Positions 59,704 through 64,000 of a stretch of DNA of 64,000 nt are shown piece after piece. This stretch comes from Streptomyces mangrovi. GTDB lineage: Bacteria > Actinomycetota > Actinomycetes > Streptomycetales > Streptomycetaceae. The stretch covers positions 62,001 through 126,000 of the forward strand of contig NZ_FOSG01000017.1 of the NCBI RefSeq assembly GCF_900114215.1, read 5' to 3'. Under the pieces are notes generated by a model. That model was not told the origin of the DNA, did no database searches, and worked only from the letters and a program-made list of their open reading frames with translations. Numbering within the stretch: position 1 is the stretch's first letter; every line of letters begins with the position of its first letter. Both the position numbers and the translations under genes were made by a program.

Positions 59704-61036
59704 CCGGGCCCCGGCCCACCGGGAGGCGGCCGCCGGGATCGTGGCCGAGATCGCCGAACGGCTCGCCGATCCGGGCCGGGTGGCACAGGCCGCGGGCGCG
59801 CCGGACAACCTCATGCGCTATCCGGGCGATCCGCAGCCCGTGTGGGATCCCCTTCTGCTCTCCGACGGCCACCCCGGAGTAAGCCTGCTGTTCTCGGAAC
59901 TGGCCGTACGAACACCGAGGTCGCGCGGCCGGGCGCACGCGCACCTGTCCGCGGCCCTCGGCAGCGGCATCCGGCTGCTGCCCCAGTCGCTGTTCGGCGG
60001 CATGGTCGCACTCGCGTTCGCCGGGCAGGCCGCGGCCACCGGATTCGGCGGCTACGCCGGCATGCTGTCCGGGCTGGACCGGCACATCACCGTCCAGGCG
60101 CGCGAGCGCGCGCGAGCCGATCTGCACAGGGTGCACGCCGGCGAACCGGTGGGCGCCTGGGACCGGTACGACGTTCTCGGCGGCACCGCCGGGATCGGCC
60201 GCTACCTGCTCGCCCGGTACGAGTCGGCGGCCGAACCGGAGGCACGGCAGGCGGCGGGGGACGCGCTGACCGAGGTCCTCGAGTCACTGGTGGCGGTGGC
60301 GACCGCGGACGAGGTCACGCGGCACGGGATCCGGCTGCCCGCGTGGTGGATCACCGACGGCCTGGAGCACGGGTTGGCGGAGCATCTCAACATCGGCCTC
60401 GCACACGGCGTCTGCGGGCCCTTGGCGCTCCTCTCCGTCGCCTGGCGGGCCGGGTTCCGGGTGGCCCGCCAGGACGAGGCCATCGAGCGAATCATGGCGC
60501 TGCTGTCCCGCTGGCGCACGACCGACGGGGCCGGACCGCACTGGCCGCATCTGGTGACACCGGCCTGTCTCAAGGGCGAGGAGCCGCCCGGGCGCGGACG
60601 GGACTCGTGGTGCTACGGGGCCGCGGGCACGGCGCGTGCCGTCCACCTGGCGGGCGTCGCGCTGGACCGCGCGGACTGGCGGGCCGACGCCCATGCCGCC
60701 GTCCGCGGTGCGCTGGCCGCGGCGCGCGACGAACTGGTCTGCGACTCCGCGCTCTGTCACGGCTGGGCGGGGCTGCTCCAGATCGTGCTGCGCATGGCGC
60801 ACGACAGCCCCGACCAGGACTACCGGGCCGACGCCGACGCACTGGCGGCGCGGGTCGTGGACCGGTTCGACGCGGGGGCGCCGTTCGGCTACCGGTACCG
60901 CCACACGCTCGCGCCGCGCGACCTCGACCGCCCCGGGTTCCTGGAAGGAGCCGCGGGGATCGCCCTGGCCCTTCACACCTACGCCACGGGGGCCGCGCCG
61001 GCGACGTCGTGGGACAGCGCCCTGCTGCTGAACTGA
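59675..61036 (+). CDS. LanC-like lanthionine cyclase
   Basis: A 453-residue stand-alone LanC-family protein. The zinc ligands are present: Cys313 in DSWCYGAAG and Cys361-His362 in CHGWAG, and the alpha/alpha-barrel repeats show GxxG turns (YDVLGGTAGIGRYLLA; HGVCGPLALLSV). It would catalyse thioether formation between dehydrated residues and the cysteines of the 55-residue precursor. GTG at 59675 follows GGAGAG by five bases and overlaps the oxygenase gene by 29 bp. Normally this activity is fused to the class II dehydratase; here it is separate, which complements the cyclase-less enzyme at 54774-57221. Confidence 0.88.
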   Translation: MPSSVSTPADRAPAHREAAAGIVAEIAERLADPGRVAQAAGAPDNLMRYPGDPQPVWDPLLLSDGHPGVSLLFSELAVRTPRSRGRAHAHLSAALGSGIRLLPQSLFGGMVALAFAGQAAATGFGGYAGMLSGLDRHITVQARERARADLHRVHAGEPVGAWDRYDVLGGTAGIGRYLLARYESAAEPEARQAAGDALTEVLESLVAVATADEVTRHGIRLPAWWITDGLEHGLAEHLNIGLAHGVCGPLALLSVAWRAGFRVARQDEAIERIMALLSRWRTTDGAGPHWPHLVTPACLKGEEPPGRGRDSWCYGAAGTARAVHLAGVALDRADWRADAHAAVRGALAAARDELVCDSALCHGWAGLLQIVLRMAHDSPDQDYRADADALAARVVDRFDAGAPFGYRYRHTLAPRDLDRPGFLEGAAGIALALHTYATGAAPATSWDSALLLN

Positions 61037-61065
61037 CAGGGCGCTGCCCGGGCGCTCCCGGCCGG

Positions 61066-62058
61066 CTACGCCCTGCGGAGTCGGGCGATGATGCCGTCGA
61101 GGTCGCGCCGGAACATGTAGTCGCGGAAGACGTGCCCGCCGGGCTCCTCGTGCCACTCGTGCGGGATGCCGGCCTGTCCGAGGAGGCCCCGGAACTCCCG
61201 CTGGCCGGCGAGCACCTGGGTCTCGTTGACGGTGTCGAACCAGTTGACCGGGTTGGGGCTGGTGCCGGCGACCAGGAAGACCCGTTTGTGGCGGTAGCTC
61301 TCGACGCGTTCGACCGGGTTGTCGGCGCTGACCCTGGCCTCGTCCCACAGCGGCATGCCGTAGACCGAGCCGCCGCCCAACTCCACGGCGGCGGAGGACA
61401 GGTTGGCCCAGTGGGCGACCAGGCCGCCGTCACGGCGCAGACTGGCCGGCCCCGAGTGGGAACTCACCGAGGCGAAGTGCCCGTAGTACTTGGCCGCGTA
61501 CTTCAGCGCGCCGAATCCGCCCATCGAGAACCCGCAGACGGCACGGCCGTCGTACTCGGCGTAGGTCCGGAAGTTCGCCTCGACCCATGGGAGCAGCTGG
61601 TTGATGTGGAAGGACTCCCAGTTCCGGGGGCCGACATGGGAGCTGACCGGGTTGGAGTACCAGCCCGCGTGCCCGCCGTCGGGCATCACGACGATGATCG
61701 GCTTCCCGGCGGTCAGAGCGCGGATGCCCCAGCGGTCGAAGGTGATGAAGTCCTGGTCGGTGCCACCGCCGTGAAGCAGGTAGAGGACGGGGTAGGCGCG
61801 TCCGCTGGTGTGGTAGCCGTCGGGCAGCAGTACGTTGACGCCGGGGTCCCAGCCGATCTCGTCGGTCGCGAACCGGTAGTACCACATCCGTGGATCACTC
61901 TCGTTGCGGTCCACGATGCGCAGCCCGAAGCCGTCACCGGCCGCGTGGGCCGCCGATGCCGTCGCCAGGACGCTTCCACCGCCGAGGGCCGCGGCCGCGG
62001 AGAGCCCGCCGACGGCTCTCAGGATGCTTCTACGAGTGGTCCGGTTCTCGCTCAACAT
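61066..62058 (-). CDS. Tat-exported esterase (antigen 85/S-formylglutathione-hydrolase-like)
   Basis: A 330-residue protein with a twin-arginine signal (TTRRSILRAVG, hydrophobic stretch, cleavage near ATASAAHA). The alpha/beta-hydrolase body has YPVLYLLHGGGTDQDFITFD, the nucleophile GFSMGGFGAL and a C-terminal GGHVFRDY histidine. It belongs to the esterase D/antigen 85 group that act on acyl esters outside the cell. It converges on the LanC gene (29 bp between stops), so it is not co-transcribed with the RiPP operon; any role in maturation of that product would be indirect. ATG at 62058. Confidence 0.85.
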   Translation of the reverse strand: MLSENRTTRRSILRAVGGLSAAAALGGGSVLATASAAHAAGDGFGLRIVDRNESDPRMWYYRFATDEIGWDPGVNVLLPDGYHTSGRAYPVLYLLHGGGTDQDFITFDRWGIRALTAGKPIIVVMPDGGHAGWYSNPVSSHVGPRNWESFHINQLLPWVEANFRTYAEYDGRAVCGFSMGGFGALKYAAKYYGHFASVSSHSGPASLRRDGGLVAHWANLSSAAVELGGGSVYGMPLWDEARVSADNPVERVESYRHKRVFLVAGTSPNPVNWFDTVNETQVLAGQREFRGLLGQAGIPHEWHEEPGGHVFRDYMFRRDLDGIIARLRRA

Positions 62059-62383
62059 GACCTCCTGGGTCGATGGAGTGGCGTGCGCATGACATCAAGA
62101 AACCGGTCGGCCCCGCTCTCCCCTCCGCGAACCGGAGGGACGGGTGGGCCGGGAACGGACACGAGAGCGCCGTCCCCTGCGTGCCGCCGCCAACCGTAGG
62201 CGGATATCCGGTCACGCAAAACCCCGCACCGAGGCGGTCGGGATGGGGCGGTGTCGGGTGGGGCGGGCCGGGCAGGGCCGGTGCCTGCTTCCCGGCGCCC
62301 GTTTCCCCTGCCCCGTCCTCCCTTCCGCCCGTCCGCCGACCGGTGGGAGCGACCCGCCGCGGCCCGTTCCGTACCCTGGCGGC
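62059..62383. promoter_or_regulatory. Divergent intergenic region, esterase and sirtuin promoters
   Basis: Non-coding. It contains the 10-bp palindrome CGGATATCCG (62202-62211) and, on the sirtuin side, a TACCCT box six bases before that gene's ATG. The remainder is G-rich sequence with no feature I can name. Confidence 0.4.
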
Positions 62384-63295
62384 ATGCGCGTACGCCCCAC
62401 CTTGAGCTGGACACCCACCGGGGACCTGCCGCCGGGCACCACGGACCTGGCGCCGGTCGCCGATGCGCTGAGCACCGGCGGTGTGCTGGTGCTCAGCGGG
62501 GCGGGCATCTCCACGGAGTCGGGGATCCCCGACTACCGGGGCGTCGACGGAAGCCTGAACAGGCACACCCCGATGACCTACCAGGACTTCACCGCCAGTG
62601 CCCGGGCCCGGCGCCGGTACTGGGCGCGCAGCCATCTCGGCTGGCGCACCTTCGGCCGCGCCCGCCCCAACGCCGGGCACCGGGCCGTGGCCTCCCTCGG
62701 CCGGCACGGGCTGCTCTCGGGTGTGATCACCCAGAACGTCGACGGTCTGCACCAGGCCGCCGGCAGCGAGGGGGTCGTGGAGCTCCACGGAAGCCTGGCC
62801 CGGGTCGTCTGCCTGTCCTGCGGCACCCTCAGCCCGCGCGGTGAACTCGCCCGGCGGCTGGAGGAGGCCAACGCGGGCTTCGAACCGGTGGCCGCGGGGA
62901 TCAACCCGGACGGTGACGCCGACCTCACCGACGAACAGGTCGGGGACTTCTCCGTGGTGCCCTGCGCGGTCTGCGGCGGCGTCCTCAAACCGGATGTGGT
63001 GTTCTTCGGCGAGACCGTTCCGCCGCCGCGGGTCGAGCACTGCCGCAGGCTTGTCCGGGAGGCGTCCTCGCTGCTGGTCCTGGGGTCCTCGCTGACGGTG
63101 ATGTCCGGGCTCCGGTTCGTCCGCCAGGCGGCCGACGAGGGGAAGCCGGTGCTGATCGTCAACCGGGATCCGACCCGGGGCGACCGGCACGCCCTCACCC
63201 GGGTCGCGCTCCCGCTGGGAGCGGCCCTCGCCACCGTGGCCGGACGGCTGGGCATCCCCGTCGACAGCCCGGCACCGCGACGGGCGGGGCCGTGA
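62384..63295 (+). CDS. Sir2-family NAD-dependent protein deacylase
   Basis: A 303-residue sirtuin. GAGISTESGIPDYRG and TQNVDGLHQ build the NAD site. The catalytic histidine is in ELHGSL, and four zinc cysteines come from CLSCG and CAVCGG. The spacing between the two cysteine pairs is long, about 60 residues, with a Gly/Asp-rich insertion. VVFFGETVP and GSSLTVMSG complete the signature. ATG at 62384 lies six bases after TACCCT, so the transcript may be leaderless. It would remove acetyl or other acyl groups from lysines using NAD. No functional link to the neighbouring RiPP or esterase genes is visible. Confidence 0.92.
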   Translation: MRVRPTLSWTPTGDLPPGTTDLAPVADALSTGGVLVLSGAGISTESGIPDYRGVDGSLNRHTPMTYQDFTASARARRRYWARSHLGWRTFGRARPNAGHRAVASLGRHGLLSGVITQNVDGLHQAAGSEGVVELHGSLARVVCLSCGTLSPRGELARRLEEANAGFEPVAAGINPDGDADLTDEQVGDFSVVPCAVCGGVLKPDVVFFGETVPPPRVEHCRRLVREASSLLVLGSSLTVMSGLRFVRQAADEGKPVLIVNRDPTRGDRHALTRVALPLGAALATVAGRLGIPVDSPAPRRAGP

Positions 63296-63313
63296 CGGTG
63301 CCGGGCACGTCCC

Positions 63314-63344
63314 GGCCTCCTCGGCCTCCTCGGCCTCCTCGGCC
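63314..63344. repeat. Tandem GGCCTCCTC repeat (three full units plus four bases)
   Basis: Three adjacent copies of a 9-base unit (63314-63340) followed by GGCC, in the gap between the sirtuin and methyltransferase genes. Probably slippage-prone low-complexity sequence; no hairpin terminator is obvious. Confidence 0.8.
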
Positions 63345-63436
63345 GCCGTGGCTCCCGGCGGTCGCGCGGGTTCCCCGCGGCCCCGGTCGGCCGACCAGCG
63401 GCCGCCGCCCGCTTCGAAGGGGTTTTGGCCATGCGG

Positions 63437-64000
63437 TCACACGGCTTTGCGCGCGACCGCGACTATCGCCGCACGGGGCACCTCGGCGACGTACACGCCC
63501 CGCGAGCGGTGGACGACGGGGGCCGGGGGGAAGCCGGTTTCCGCGGGCAGGCCCGCAAGGTACTCCTCGTGTCCGAAGTACCGCTCCAGAACCCGCCAGC
63601 AGGCGTCGGTCCCGCCCAACGTGCCGAAGTACTCCCCGACTCCGTACATGTCGGCGACATACGCGCACATGCGCCGCCGGGCCTCCTCCTCCGTGCCGCC
63701 GCGGACGACCAGCGGATCGTACATGTCGACGACACACGCCGGTGCTCCCGCCTCCTCGAAGAGTCCGGCCAGCGACTCGCGCGAGAAGTGCGGGTAGTCG
63801 TGGCCCGCAGCGGTGTGGGGGTGAACGACATCGGCGAAGAATTCCGCCATGGGGCTGGTGGTGTCGAAGTCGTGCAGGACGACCCGGCCCCCGGGTCTGA
63901 CGACGCGCAGGGCCTCGGTGACCGCGTTGAGCCTGTCCTGTGGGGCGATGTGGTGGGTTCCGTAGGCGAGCAGCGTCGCATCGACCGTGCCGTCCCCCAG
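63437..64000 (-). CDS. SAM-dependent class I methyltransferase, 3' part (start outside window)
   Basis: The last 187 residues of a Rossmann-type methyltransferase; the 5' end lies beyond the right edge. The visible part begins just after the SAM-binding loop and includes LLAYGTHHIAPQDRLNAVTE and the post-motif RVVRPGGRVVLHDFDTTSPM, both typical of UbiE/small-molecule methyltransferases. The C-terminal half (DYPHFSRESLAGLFEEAGAP) is a substrate cap. An ATG at 63850 is internal, since the frame stays open to the window edge with matching sequence. Substrate unknown. Confidence 0.82.
   Translation of the reverse strand: MGDGTVDATLLAYGTHHIAPQDRLNAVTEALRVVRPGGRVVLHDFDTTSPMAEFFADVVHPHTAAGHDYPHFSRESLAGLFEEAGAPACVVDMYDPLVVRGGTEEEARRRMCAYVADMYGVGEYFGTLGGTDACWRVLERYFGHEEYLAGLPAETGFPPAPVVHRSRGVYVAEVPRAAIVAVARKAV

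Noticed and set aside
61066..62058. Tat esterase as part of the RiPP operon
   Set aside because: It is on the opposite strand and convergent with LanC, with its own promoter region, so membership is not supported.

Overview
The window looks like chromosomal Streptomyces (or close actinomycete) DNA. G+C is very high with third-position bias, GTG and TTG starts are frequent, start/stop overlaps (ATGA, GTGA, TGATG) are common, and the gene content is typical: GH6-type cellulase start, LacI-regulated hemicellulase cluster, cytoplasmic contractile injection system, PucR regulator and RiPP cluster. I saw no rRNA, tRNA, CRISPR array, insertion sequence or integrase.

Layout. (A) 1-1611: start of a secreted GH6-type cellulase and a LacI regulator, with three CebR/CelR-type boxes between them. 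(B) 1742-10630, minus strand: a ten-gene, tightly coupled fatty-acid-synthase-like cluster in the order PaaA-like diiron protein, radical SAM enzyme, ACP, KAS II, InhA/FabI-type enoyl reductase, KAS III, alpha/beta hydrolase, phosphopantetheinyl transferase, hotdog protein, AMP ligase. It looks like a pathway for an unusual, oxidatively or radically tailored acyl chain. A 1.4-kb, AT-richer, essentially gene-free stretch lies upstream. (C) 12075-13277: a solitary aminotransferase. (D) 13717-25016: an arabinoxylan-utilisation cluster with GH43, LacI, CocE-type hydrolase, GH51, an ABC sugar importer and a divergent GH39. Paired near-identical operators lie between the importer and GH39, and terminator-like dyads follow GH39. 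(E) 25154-49049: a contractile injection system cluster. It has sheath, two tubes, LysM adaptor, VgrG-like spike, PAAR tip, gp25, baseplate J, tail protein I, AAA+ ATPase, DUF4255 cap, a LuxR regulator, several membrane or secreted accessory proteins, a DUF4157 candidate cargo protein and a 944-residue disordered protein. I recognise neither a tail fibre nor a tape measure. (F) 49144-54241: an FMO-SDR-MFS operon divergent from a PucR regulator. (G) 54525-61036: a compact lanthipeptide-like RiPP cluster. It holds a 55-residue precursor ending in four cysteines, a LanM-type dehydratase domain fused to a DUF6624-like domain instead of a cyclase, two JmjC/cupin-like proteins (one lacking the iron-binding HxD), and a separate LanC cyclase. 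(H) 61066-64000: a Tat-exported esterase, a sirtuin and the 3' part of a methyltransferase.

The strongest candidates for undescribed biology are region G (a split class II lanthipeptide system with two oxygenase-like proteins), region B (minimal type II FAS plus radical SAM plus diiron protein), and the DUF4157 candidate effector in region E. All functions are read from sequence motifs and context. No database search was possible.
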